NCBI GenBank assembly: GCA_945910005.1
Contig: OX246749.1
Location: 26,537,179-26,601,178 of the forward strand
Direction of reading: 5' to 3'
Source of the DNA: Isoperla grammatica
Lineage: Eukaryota; Arthropoda; Insecta; Plecoptera; Perlodidae
Length of the DNA stretch: 64,000 nucleotides
How positions within the stretch are numbered: the first letter of the stretch is position 1; every line of letters begins with the position of its first letter. Made by a program: the position numbers and the translations under genes. Shown here piece by piece: positions 22,510 through 33,569 of the stretch. The notes under the pieces are model-generated. The model had not been told where the DNA came from, searched no databases, and saw only the letters and a program-made list of their open reading frames with translations.

Positions 22510-23145
22510 TGAACTTGAAATTTAGACCATCCACAAGCCTCGATGTGGATTGAAAGTGTATAGTTTTGAGGCAAAATTGTTCGTAAAGTTACAAAGTGAC
22601 ACTATAGTTACTGCAAAATATTTTTCTGAAAAAAAAATGTCGGAAAAATGTGAGATAGCCATTTTTTTCTGAAGCTGTTTCTGGTCACGAATATGTTCAT
22701 TGTATGGCGATCTGATAAGTATTGGACAAGTTACATAAAAGTTACTCGAAAATATTTTTCTGAAACACAGTAACAGCAAAATGTGAGGTGGCCATCTGAT
22801 AGTCAATTTTTTTCCGATCACAAATATACTAATTAAAACGCGATCAAATTTGTATTAGAGGCAGAAATAACATTTCTTTTGCTGTCAATAACTGTTAGTA
22901 ACGGTGGCGGACCGCGGCGAAAACACTAGACAGAATGACAACGAAAATTCTTAGCAACGCACATTGCAGTGTATTCAACAATGTCGGGAAGTACAATTGC
23001 TATGTCAATTAGAAACATTTTTGCAATGCGCATTCTTGAATTGTTCTTCATTGTTGTTTTTATGAGCTTTGAGATCTTTTCGCGAAAAAGTTCGTAGATA
23101 TGGACGCGCTCGCTTATCAACGCGTCAAACCGAGCGTTTTCCTAG
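22510..23145 (+). mobile_element. Helentron-like element, family 1, copy B (5' truncated)
   Basis: Begins within the family body (GAACTTGAAATTTAGACC, compare 3156-3172) and ends with the full 3' signature: CGCTCGCTTA, AACGC/GCGTT hairpin, TTTTCCTAG at 23145 before T. The GC-rich 5' end is missing. Non-coding. Confidence 0.7.
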
Positions 23146-23329
23146 TAACTGAAACAGTGTCTAGTTTTCTCATATTCCTAGACATCTATTCAGTGCAACC
23201 AGTGCAACACAGAATGGCACGCACGTGCAGAAGGTCTCTATCTCACACCTTCAGATATCAAAGAAGAATGTGTTTCGCTACCTCGTTTGCGGGAGCTTTT
23301 AAAAGCGCATACATGACTGTAAAAGATAT

Positions 23330-24255
23330 TGTGAAGAAAAGGGGTTGACTGAGCCCCAAGGCAGATGTTGTTGCCTTGATTGGCTTGGGGAGCGTAGCTG
23401 ATGTTAAGCTAAGAGGCCCAGTTTTCCCCTAATCTTGACCACGATCGATATGTTTGTAGGGTCATGGATCGATGCAGGGTTAACACCATTCAACAAACAG
23501 ATTTCAATAACGAAGGTTACGTATATATTTTCTTAAACTTCTACCCTATTCGGTCATTCCGTAAACTGTTGCATCATGAGTATGCGTGCGTGGGTTCGAC
23601 TAAATTTAACATAAGCAATCTACTAGATCCACATCCTACCCTTTATAACGGCTTGGTACAGCAACCCGGCCAATCCACTGGTCCTGGCCCGCCCCTCGTT
23701 CGGATCCCGGTACTGATCTTGTTGTCTTCCTTCTACTTCACTCTTCCGCTCTTGTCTGCTTAATCCTTTTCCATGCGTGGTCACTCACTCCTCGAACCCC
23801 GGTTGATGTTTATTCCACGATGTTTTAACGTTAACTCCCAGAGCCGGTCAATCTTTCAGTCTCCCTTCGACACTCCTGACGTCATTGCTCTTAAACTCCA
23901 CCAAGACATAGATTTCGTTGGAAAAGCCTATTCTTCTTTCTTCAAACCGTTGTCCCGCTCGAATCAGCCAATTAGCTCTCAGGACTCCCTCCCTCTCTTT
24001 CTCTGTGTTAATAAAGTGGGAGCCTGCCACCGTTGTACATTTTAATAAAACAAAGTCCAGCTGACTAAGGTTTTCTTACTTCTCGGCGTTCGTTGTTTGC
24101 TCTCGACAAAGTGTTGAAATCCTGACACATGCACATTCCGCGGGTACACTCAACTTGTGCATGCGTCCTGTTAGGATTTCAACACATCCGGACACTGGCC
24201 AACAATTCATATTGATAGAGCCGAAGAAGACCATGATATGTTCATATTCTTCACA
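23330..24255 (-). mobile_element. Long terminal repeat, left
   Basis: 926 bp beginning TGTGAAG and ending CTTCACA, a perfect 7-bp inverted terminus with TG...CA. The right LTR at 27453-28378 has exactly the same length and by my count differs at about 13 positions. Near one end a stem of GTGTTGAAATCCT/AGGATTTCAACAC with an inner CATGCACA/TGTGCATG stem can fold (24109-24185). Confidence 0.85.
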
Positions 24256-26331
24256 TGCCCGGCCCCCTTATGAACGATGACCTCATCGTTCGTATGCCCA
24301 CGCACTCCTTGTGGCAGAATCCTCTTCAGACTTCAGGCACCTCTTCTATTCCATCCATCAACATGTTCATCGATACGGCCGTTTCATCAGGCATAAGTAT
24401 CCTCAATCAGTCTTCAGTAGTTTCATTGTTAATAGTTGAACTTTGTATCGTACAGTCTCGGTCTTGCATATTGATCTTCGCGTCTTCAAGCAGCATCTTC
24501 AAGCTTCCTGGACCAGTATCACAACCCAATCACCGTACCAAACCTATCCTATAAACGCAATACCCTAAACACACCGTACCCACAATGCATTAATTTACGT
24601 TGGACTCTTACAGGCCGCTAAAACCCTAAATGAGAAACAAAGACTCGTCCTATAGAAGTTCCACCTGAAGGGCAGAAACCCTAACGGCGACAAACGCCCT
24701 TGAAAACGCTAACCAGCTTGCACACAGGCGTAAAACCAAAGAGAAAAACAAGAGCATATTTAAAATTGCCTGTGTGTTATAATACCAACATAAAACAAAG
24801 AAAATGTCCTACCTAACGAGTCTTTGTACAAACCAAAACTATAATAATTTCATTTTGTTGTTGTTTTGTCTGAATGTCAATCTTGACCCAAAAGAAAACG
24901 TAACCCTCGTGGTTACAAGTGAGCTCGCCCTGGCAATTCCCTGGTGACGGCTCGATTCGCAGGCATGTACTGCGTCAAGTTGAAACGTCAGCGTGTTAGT
25001 GGACTGTGCTTGTAACATATAACAATCTTGCGCCAGTCACCAGTCAAGGTTACACACTCGTATCCAGCGAATTCCGCTGACGCAAGACAGAGCCACGAGG
25101 CTACGCACGTGTTACAACAAACGTAAACACAGCGTTACTGACAGCTGACATTAAGAAACACATGGTAATAGTTGCGGAGAACACCAATAATTCCAAAACA
25201 TCAATCAACGACTAAGTAACAAATAGTTATTATTATTAAATTTAAATTTGTTCAGTAACGGAAATTAAACTCAAAATAGATTATTCAGAACCGCGAGAAA
25301 ACAAACTCACACGAAATTGCATTTACTTATAAAGGAACTAAAACAAATATCTTTACAACTAAAACCATGTTTTTCCAACCGTTTAACATATTAATTAACA
25401 TTAACAGAACCCAAAACAAATTATTTAAAACAATATCTAAACTGTAAACATCTCAATCTCCACATCACCAAAATCAATCAAAATCAATCGAAATCAAAAT
25501 CATCATCATCATCATTGTCATCATTATCTAAACAGGACAATGCACAGAAAACAAATCAGACAAGCGTCCTCGTTGCGTCTTTCCACCAGCATTTTGTGCA
25601 TCATACATTTTCGGCATTGCAGCAAAACAAACCTAAGTACGCTGACAATCGAGAGTAATCACCTATACTCCATCTCACGAAACATGAAACACGGATGCCT
25701 TGGCCACCATCATAAAAATAAAATCCAAATTCACTCGCAGAACTCCAGCAACACCGTACCGATGGAATGTCCAAACGCACCCTAAATGTATTTCCTAACC
25801 TAAGTGCCATCGATAGCACATAAATAAAGTACTAAACAAACTTTCCCCAAGGGTATCAGTCAGGCTGAAGGCCATAAAGCTACCTTAAACATAAAGTAAA
25901 TCTAAAATATAATATAACCAACAAGTACATTCCATCGTACCCTCTACGCTGCACAAGTCCAAGATGACATAAACACCTAATACGTAATGTCAGGGTGGCC
26001 GCCCTTACACAACATATATCCGACCAAGGGAACCGTATAAAACAGGCTAGCGTGAACGGAGTATAGATCGCTCTCCCTTTTTGCCAACGTCAAGTATCGG
26101 CCAAGCAACACCCAAACAATTCGTCGTCAGTATTCCACCGCACAATATCCATGACATGTTTCCATATCTTAGAAACGAACAAAAATCTGCCAACAAGCAG
26201 ATCCAATAAATTTCCACAAATCATGAGATCACTCATGTCCAAAGCGATCACTTAAAAAACAAAAACAATGAGGAATAACAATTTCCCCATCAAAATCCAC
26301 GAAACATCAACCATCAATGACACCAGCAATA

Positions 26332-26530
26332 TTGTGACCATAAAGTCACCAAATAATCAAGTCAACAACAACAAAATATCTCGTCAATCACATCGCTTAA
26401 CGACCTCAAAATGCAATAATTGTGACCATAAAGTCACCAAATAATAGTTATCTAAGTATAACTACATCCCAATTCCATAAATCCACATTGTATTATTCCA
26501 ATAATCAAGTATTGTGACCATAAAGTCACC
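26332..26530. repeat. Three copies of a small GTGAC...GTCAC palindrome unit
   Basis: ATTGTGACCATAAAGTCACC occurs at 26332-26350, 26419-26438 and 26511-26530 inside the non-autonomous LTR element. Each has a 5-bp stem around CATAAA. It could be a structural or protein-binding repeat. Function unknown. Confidence 0.7.
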
Positions 26531-26926
26531 AGAATAAATGTACCTTATACATCCACCTCGCGATTATCCCCGCTACCTCGGGCGATAACCTTTCATTCCA
26601 CCACACGCACAATCCACGTAAGAAACGTCGATTCATCACCTCAGTCCGAAGTTCATATCCGTCCGTCTTAGGACGTATATATCTCGGGCACGGACAATTC
26701 CACAGTGCATGAACCGACATAATAAAAAAAACAATTACAGTATCTAAATAATAAAGTAGTATACAAAATATACAGAAAAATATACAACACTCAAATTATG
26801 ACGTATATATAACAATAATAATTACTATCCTATTGCTAAGAATACAGTATAAACTAATCGTACGCCCCCCTAAACTACCACAGCAAGGCGGTTGAACTAC
26901 ACAACGTATATACACTACAAGTACAC

Positions 26927-27072
26927 TGCTGCATCCATCCAGGAATCGAACCGACGACCCGACGTTCCCCGTCCACACCTTCCAGGTGATCATACACTGG
27001 CCCCAAGAGGCATTCAGGGTGTAAACCCCTACATTCAGTGTACAACACACCCTTTCAGTGTAAACGGAGACC
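26927..27072 (-). mobile_element. tRNA-derived SINE inside the LTR element
   Basis: Reverse complement of the sequence at 49203-49345: CTGAATG, CCAGTGTATG and the B-box region GGTTCGATTCC match in order. The copy was carried inside the LTR element, which could spread it. Confidence 0.65.
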
Positions 27073-27452
27073 ATCAGTACATCCTACATCGCCAACAATA
27101 CAACAACGCACAAAAACAACCCACTTGCCTGTGCACAACTAAAATCCATCAAGGCACCCTCTACATAGCGTTATCAAATCTATGTATCAATACATAGCTT
27201 TATCAAAACAAAACATGGCACATAACACATTCACCATAACATCATCATCACACCACGTGCTAATTCCTGAACAATTAGAATAACATCGCTACCCACGCAC
27301 CCTCGCAACAGTGTCTGACCCAAAAATACAACATAACAGTAAATTTTCCAAAAAGCGTAACCCGTTCCCACAACCATAATTCGGTAATCACGCCTGCATT
27401 AATCCATTATACCTATGGTATTACAACCCCACAAAACCGGCGACCTCCACCA

Positions 27453-28378
27453 TGTGAAGAAAAGGGGTTGACTGAGCCCCAAGGCAGATGTTGTTGCCTT
27501 GATTGGCTTGGGGAGCGTAGCTGATGTTAAGCTAAGAGGCCCAGTTTTCCCCCAATCTTGACCACGATCGATATGTTTGTAGGGTCATGGATCGATGCAG
27601 GGTTAACACCATTCAACAAACAGATTTCAATAACGAAGGTTACGTATATATTTTCTTAAACTTCTACCCTATTCGGTCATTCCGTAAACTGTTGCATCAT
27701 GAGTATGCGTGCGTGGGTTCGACTAAATTTAACATAAGCAATCTACTAGATCCACATCCTACCCTTTATAACGGCTTGGTACAGCAACCCGGCCAATCCA
27801 CTGGTCCTGGCCCGCCCCTCGTTCGGATCCCGGTACTGATCTTGTTGTCTTCCTTCTACTTCACTCTTCCGCTCTTGTCTGCTTAATCCTTTTCCATGCG
27901 TGGTCACTCACTCCTCGAACCCCGGTTGATGTTTATAACACGATGTTTTAACGTTAACTCCCAGAGCCGGTCAATCTTTCAGTCTCCCTTCGACACTCCT
28001 GACGTCATTGCTCTTAAACCCCACCAAGACATAGATTTCGTTGGAAAAGCCTATTCTTCTTTCTTCAAACCGTTTTCCCGCTCGAATCAGCCAATTAGCT
28101 CTCAGGACTCCCTCCCTCTCTTTCTCTGTGTTAATAAAGTGGGAGCCTGCCACCGTTGTACATTTTAATAAAACAAAGTCCAGCTGACTAAGGTTTTCTT
28201 ACTTCTCGGCGTTCGTTGCCCGCTCTCGACAAAGTGTTGGAATCCTGACACATGCACATTCCGCGGGTACACTCAACTTGTGCATGCATCCTGTTAGGAT
28301 TTCAACACATCCGGACACTGGCCAACAATTCATATTGATAGAGCCGAAGAAGACCATGAAATGGTCATAATCTTCACA
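27453..28378 (-). mobile_element. Long terminal repeat, right
   Basis: 926 bp starting TGTGAAG and ending CTTCACA, about 98.6 per cent identical to 23330-24255 by eye. The outer flanks (GATAT before the left LTR, AAATG after the right) do not form a clear target duplication. The short open frames repeated in both LTRs are duplicated shadows, not genes. Confidence 0.85.
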
Positions 28379-28754
28379 AAATGTTAATAAAATAACAGTA
28401 TCGTACATTTTTTAAACATTAAATATTAGCAAAATTCTCTAGTTCTAGGGTGGACAAATCAATATTATTGCCCCCCCCCTCTCGAAGTCCAGGAAGGGTA
28501 GGTGCCCCTCCTGCCCCCCTGTTCCGCCGTCACTGTCCAAAAACCGCCATATCCAAAATCTGCGAAAAGGATATAAGCGGATTTTGGATACGTTATGGAG
28601 CTCAATTTTCTGATAACTATGATACCATAAAACCTACTGTTCAATTTATTTTTGGGTAAAGTCGATTTTTGGGTTTAGTCGAATTTCCCTAGATTAATCA
28701 TACTAGTCTAGGCGGAACCGGGGTCTTGTACCCGACATAGCAAGGATTGACAGA

Positions 28755-29165
28755 CAGTGGTTAGCATCCCTGCTTCCAATGCAGAAGGTCCCGGGTTCAA
28801 ATCGCGCTTAAGGCAGAAGTTTTTTAACTTCTAATGTGGATTCAATTCTATTACTTCTTGGCTTAGGAATAAGTAAACGGTGACTTTGGAGCCGTCCTAG
28901 CAACGAAGCACTCAATAAATTCAAAGTTGTTCTGAATCGGCCTTGTTGATTCTGGCATTTGTCCGCAGGTGTTCGCACTGTCCAATCACTGATTCATATG
29001 TTTCGTATTATAAAATATCGATCTTTGATTGGTTATCGCTCACTCGTCGATGGTGTTCGAAGCCTACAGGGTTGGTTCAGTAACTTTCAATTAAAGTCCC
29101 CCTCTGCAAATCAGTTTAGTTACTGAGTGGGTAGACTCTAAATGTGAATTTATTTATTTATTTAT
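28755..29165 (+). mobile_element. tRNA-headed SINE, copy 2
   Basis: The head has an A-box-like GTGGTTAGCATCCC and a B-box GGTTCAAATCG (28794-28804), then GAGCCGTCCTAGCAACGAAG in the body and ACTGAGTGGGTAGACTC before an (ATTT)n tail. Cassette 1 lacks it: GGATTGACA (14000-14008) is followed there directly by sequence matching 29166 onward, so the insertion is specific to cassette 2. Confidence 0.8.
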
Positions 29166-29368
29166 TTAACATTACACATGTGTCTTACGGAAAACCATCT
29201 CAACAACGTATGAACTAGTTGTAGAGTTGGTCGTTGCCCACAAAATAAACTTTCAAAAATAATATCATAAAAATTAAAATACCAAAAGTAAAATAAAATA
29301 AGCTGAAAGTCAGCAAAAAATTTATTGTAACTGAGTTGGTATGGACTAAAACACAAACATCACTATAG

Positions 29369-29719
29369 GAGTGTTGTATATCTGCTCCCTGATTACAGAC
29401 TGGGACCCCATCTCTCACACCCTGACACCGAGGGAGGCCGTCGTTCTCCAGGGCGGGGAGGCGAGGTTCGCGTTGAAGGCGCAGGGACCGTTGGGCTACT
29501 GCGTCTTCTTCCCGCCAGGCAAGGAGCTTTACTTCTACCGGGGATACGAGTCTGCCCGCAACGCCGGCCGGCATCGCTACCTGGGGGCTGGACTGCAGAG
29601 CGGCGAGTGCGGTCTGGCTGTGAGCAACGTCAGCGAGGAGGACAACGGGCCGGTCAGGGGTTACATCAGCGTGGCCGGGAGCAAGCTTGAATCCAGATTC
29701 ATGACTCTCATTGTAGCAA
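29369..29719 (+). CDS. Ig-like domain exon B' (cassette 2)
   Basis: Acceptor CACTATAG (AG 29367-29368) and donor GTAGGTTA at 29720 bound 351 nt in phase 1-1. It shares LTPREAVVLQGGEARF and GAGLQSGECGLAVSNVSEED with exon B but differs strongly in between (GPLGYCVFFPPGKELYFYRG versus EPLDACSFYPPGQYLDFDQR). The late Cys is replaced (GPVRGYISVAG versus GPVRCWFSPPG), so the canonical B-F disulfide of this Ig domain may be missing. The change could alter stability or free the first Cys for another bond. The frame is otherwise intact, which argues for a working exon rather than a pseudoexon. Confidence 0.72.
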
Positions 29720-29944
29720 GTAGGTTAACCAACAAGACTACCAGTTTGTCACGGTTCAGTCAATGAATGGTCAAGACTCACGGCAGCTACAACCACCTGT
29801 TTTAGAAAAATCTATCCCTTATTGTGATGGTTTAATAAATAACATTTTAAATTATAATTTAATAATTCGATACTTGAACACAGTTTTGTGATATTTTTAA
29901 TATTATTGACCTGGATAATAACTCTGATGACAGAACCTATCAAT

Positions 29945-30165
29945 CTTCAATGAACGTGTGAGTTATGTTATGGGGTCCATTGTGGTATTGGGGCCTAACA
30001 CACATTGCGACTTGTTGTAGGGACACCCCATTTGTGAGCTGTTTTTAAAATCGTAATCATTTTTCTTAATCGATTGAAACCCTGTTCGACCTTCAATCTG
30101 TATAACAAGCTGAGATTTGGGCCCTTATGTTGCATTAAGGTCTTACATGTATTGTAAATAGTAGT
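29945..30165 (+). repeat. Single relic of the 146-bp repeat
   Basis: About one and a half diverged units (GGGGCCTAACACACATTG, GATTTGGGCCCTTATGTTG) at the position where cassette 1 has about ten. This is the unexpanded state. Confidence 0.75.
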
Positions 30166-30169
30166 AGAC

Positions 30170-32202
30170 TAACCCTGAGTGTTGTCTACACGGCCACCTG
30201 TGAGTTGCACTCGGCTAGATGATTGTATGTCTCAGTGTTGCTATGTCATGCTTCAGGTCCCCCTAGCGTACCAGCCCAGAGTGTTGTCTACACGGCCACC
30301 TGTGAGCTGCACTAGGCTAGATGATTGTATGTCTCAGTGTTGCTATGTCATGCTTCAGGTCCACCCAGCGCACCAACCCTGAGTGTTGTCTACACGGCCA
30401 CCTGTGAGCTGTACTCGGCTAAATGATTGTATGTCTCAGTGTTGCTATGTCATGCTATAGGTCCCCCTAGCGTACCAGCCCAGAGTGTTGTCTACACGGC
30501 CACCTGTGAGCTGCACTCGGCTAGATGATTGTATGTCTCAGTGTTGCTATGTCATGCTTCAGGTCCACCCAGCGCACCAACCCTGAGTGTTGTCTACACG
30601 GCCACCTGTGAGCTGCACTCGGCTAAATGATTGTATGTCTCAGTGTTGCTATGTCATGCTTCAGGTCCCCCTAGCGCACCAACCCTGAGTGTTGTCTACA
30701 CGGCCACCTGTGAGCTGCACTCGGCTAGATGATTGTATGTCTCAGTGTTGCTATGTCATGCTTCAGGTCCACCCAGCGCACCAACCCTGAGTGTTGTCTA
30801 CACGGCCACCTGTGAGCTGCACTCGGCTAGATGATTGTATGTCTCAGTGTTGCTATGTCATGCTTCAGGTCCACCCAGCGCACCAACCCTGAGTGTTGTC
30901 TACACGGCCACCTGTGAGCTGCACTCGGCTAGATGATTGTATGTCTCAGTGTTGCTATGTCATGCTATAGGTCCCCCTAGCGTACCAGCCCAGAGTGTTG
31001 TCTACACGGCCACCTGTGAGCTGCACTAGGCTAGATGATTGTATGTCTCAGTGTTGCTATGTCATGCTTCAGGTCCCCCTAGCGCATCAACCCTGAGTGT
31101 TGTCTACACGGCCAACTGTGAGCTGCACAAGGCTAGATGATTGTATATCTCAGTGTTGCTATGTCATGCTTCAGGTCCCCCTAGCGCACCAACCCTGAGT
31201 GTTGTCTACACGGCCACCTGTAAGCTGCACGAGGCTAGATGATTGTATGTCTCAGTGTTGCTATGTCATGCTTCAGGTCCCCCCAACGCACCAACCCTGA
31301 GTGTTGTCTACACGACCACCTGTGAGCTGCACGAGGCTAGATGATTGTATATCTCAGTGTTGCTATGTCATGCTTCAGGTCCCCCGAGCGCACCAACCCT
31401 GTTTGTTGTCTACACGGCCACCTGTGAGCTGCACGAGGCTAGATGATTGTAAGTCTCAGTGTTGATATGTCATGCTTCAGGTCCCCCCAGCGCACCAACC
31501 CTGTTTGTTGTCTACACGGCCACCTGTAAGCTGCACGAGGCTAGATGATTGTATGTCTCAGTGATGCTATGTCATGCTTCAGGTCCCCCCAACGCACCAA
31601 CCCTGAGTGTTGTCTACACGACCACCTGTGAGCTGCACGAGGCTAGATGATTGTATATCTCAGTGTTGCTATGTCATGCTTCAGGTCCCCCGAGCGCACC
31701 AACCCTGTTTGTTGTCTACACGGCCACCTGTGAGCTGCACGAGGCTAGATGATTGTAAGTCTCAGTGTTGATATGTCATGCTTCAGGTCCCCCGAGCGCA
31801 CCAACCCTGTTTGTTGTCTACACGGCCACCTGTGAGCTGCACGAGGCTAGATGATTGTATATCTCAGTGTTGATATGTCATGCTTCAGGTCCCCCCAGCG
31901 CACCAACTCTGAGTGTTCTCTACACGGCCACCTGTGAGCTACACGAGGCTAGATGATTGTAAGTCTCAGTGTTGCTATGTCATGCTTCAGGTCCCCCTAG
32001 CGCACCAACCCTGAGTGTTGTCTACACGGCCACCTGTAAGCTGCACGAGGCTAGATGATTGTATGTCTCAGTGTTGCTATGTCATGCTTCAAGTCCCCCC
32101 AGCGCACCAACCCTGTGTGTTGTCTACACGGCCACCTGTGAAGTTGTGAACTGCACGTGGCTAGATGATTGTATGTATCGGTGTTGCTATGTCATGCTTC
32201 AG
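30170..32202 (+). repeat. 102-bp array of exon C' acceptor-plus-head units, about 20 copies
   Basis: Same unit as 16387-18891: TCATGCTTCAG or GCTATAG acceptor, GTCCCCCTAGCGCACC, then GTGTTGTCTACACGGCCACC and TGTGAGCTGCAC. Sub-blocks alternate between CTAGCG and CACCCAGCG forms and between ACTCGGC and ACGAGGC endings, which shows multi-unit duplications. Several units carry CTGTAAGC instead of CTGTGAGC (for example near 31220, 31527 and 32036), a closer match to the splice-donor consensus. The 15-nt deletion relative to the intact exon is shared by all units. Confidence 0.85.
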
Positions 32203-32517
32203 GTCCCCCCAGCGCACCAACCCTGAGTGTTGTCTACACGGAGGCCAGCGTCACGGCCACCTGTGAGGTGAACGGGGCTCGTCCTGTCGCCAACATATCC
32301 TGGATCGTGGGAGATAAAATAATCCACCCGGACTTACAAGAAGACTCTGTAGGCAACCCTCAGGACGCGTGGAGGTGGCCCTGGATGAAGGGATCTGTCA
32401 CGCAGAGACTCACACTCACCCGCCAGACTAAGGACAACGGCAAGGTCCTTAAGTGTGTTGTATCTCATGTGACTTTGGCCCGGCCGTTGGAGGCGACGGA
32501 GACGATCTCATTCACTG
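32203..32517 (+). CDS. Ig-like domain exon C' (cassette 2)
   Basis: Acceptor GCTTCAG (AG 32201-32202) and donor GTAAGTTA at 32518 delimit 315 nt in phase 1-1. It keeps TCEVNGARPVANISW, KDNGKVLKCVVSH and LEATETISFTG. The loop after the Trp strand is changed and one residue longer (VGDKIIHPDLQEDSVGNPQD versus LGDDVIREDWVVSLDNHQD), while the framework is almost unchanged. That pattern fits divergence in a binding loop. It is the last Ig exon of the gene before the short terminal exon at 34952. Confidence 0.8.
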
Positions 32518-32652
32518 GTAAGTTATGTTTGTATACATGTTGTGTAGAACTGATATTTCTCAGTTTGATGCTGCTTTCTTCCATCGCTATGTGACCACCG
32601 CTCACTCCCGTTACAACCCGACAATTACATCATATTTACACACATGTCATAT

Positions 32653-33551
32653 TGTTGGATAGCGAGAACCTACCGTGACACCTTCCCAATTCCACCGGCT
32701 CAGCCTCGAACCCACGGACTCCGAAGTCGACGGTCCCGTAGAAGTACTGGGGCGTAGCTCTAGGGGTGGTTCCCACATCATAGGGATCGGGACATACCAA
32801 TTTAGGCAGTTTAGGTCTTAGATTGCCAAGACTTTGGTTCAAACAATAGAGGATCAACAATTTATTAGAATACACATTTATCCTACGTGGCTGAGTTATG
32901 ACGAATCTGTCGATGGGCATTCCAGGTCTGATAGACTTAACATTCCTATCGAGAGGGTAGCTGTAGTAACGCCTATACCTTGGCTTCTCGGTGGCTGACT
33001 CCGACCCCGTGTTGTGGTTTAGCTCCGTCGTCCAGGTCCACGATCGGCCTCCATGTCCTTCCTTCTGGGTCTTCCGTCGTTCTTTCCACCGTTCCACCTT
33101 GGCACAGGTCTACCTCTCCTTCCGTTCCATGATTGAATGGTGCGAATTACACACGTGTTTTCTTTTAAGTAGACTTCCCTACGTCATACTACCGTCACCC
33201 CTCTCTTAGCCCATGTCGGAACACAAACGTCATAAATAACCAATTAAACCACCCAATACACCCCCTCCCGTCAGAAGGACCAGAGAGTGGTAACTGAGCG
33301 GTCAGCAAAGTACCAGCAATATTAGTCCTCAATAACTACTCTTGTTATTAATAAATGGTTACACAAGTCGCCATAACAAGACAGAAGTATAACACGCTTG
33401 GCTGTTGAAATAGCCGAGCACAGCACATACCTCAATAATTGTGAAAGAAACAATCAATGACAAACTAAGTGACACAATCCAAGTATCCATAAATCACCAA
33501 GAAGGAGACCAACCCCTGTAAAAGTTACAAAGTATTAACCTTTACATGACA
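32653..33551. mobile_element. Solo LTR with ATAT target duplication
   Basis: An 899-bp block starting TGTTGGATAGCG and ending ACATGACA is flanked by ATAT at 32649-32652 and 33552-33555. The homologous intron in cassette 1 (near 19335-19350, TTTTCATATTATATTATTC) has the uninterrupted site, so boundaries and duplication are read directly. No internal coding sequence, and no partner LTR in the window. Confidence 0.8.
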
Positions 33552-33569
33552 ATATTATATTATTTATTA

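Larger units (their letters stand above)
24256..27452 (-). mobile_element. Internal region of a non-autonomous LTR element (LARD-like)
   Basis: 3.2 kb between the two LTRs with no gag, protease, RT or integrase motif on either strand. On the minus strand the first bases inside the right LTR are TGGTGGAGGTCGCCGG (27437-27452), a plausible tRNA primer-binding site. The bases before the left LTR are purine-rich (AAGGGGGCCGGG, minus, 24257-24268), a plausible polypurine tract. This orients the element leftward. A SINE copy lies inside (26927-27072), and a 20-bp GTGAC/GTCAC palindrome unit occurs three times (26332, 26419, 26511). It must use another element's enzymes, so it is a large retrotransposon derivative. 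Confidence 0.75.

Noticed and set aside
23464..24045. Frames duplicated at 27587-28168 as a gene pair
   Set aside because: They lie inside the two LTRs; duplication is due to the LTRs and no domain is visible.
28755..28810. tRNA gene
   Set aside because: A- and B-box-like motifs are present, but I cannot fold acceptor and anticodon stems; the repeat body and tail mark a SINE head.
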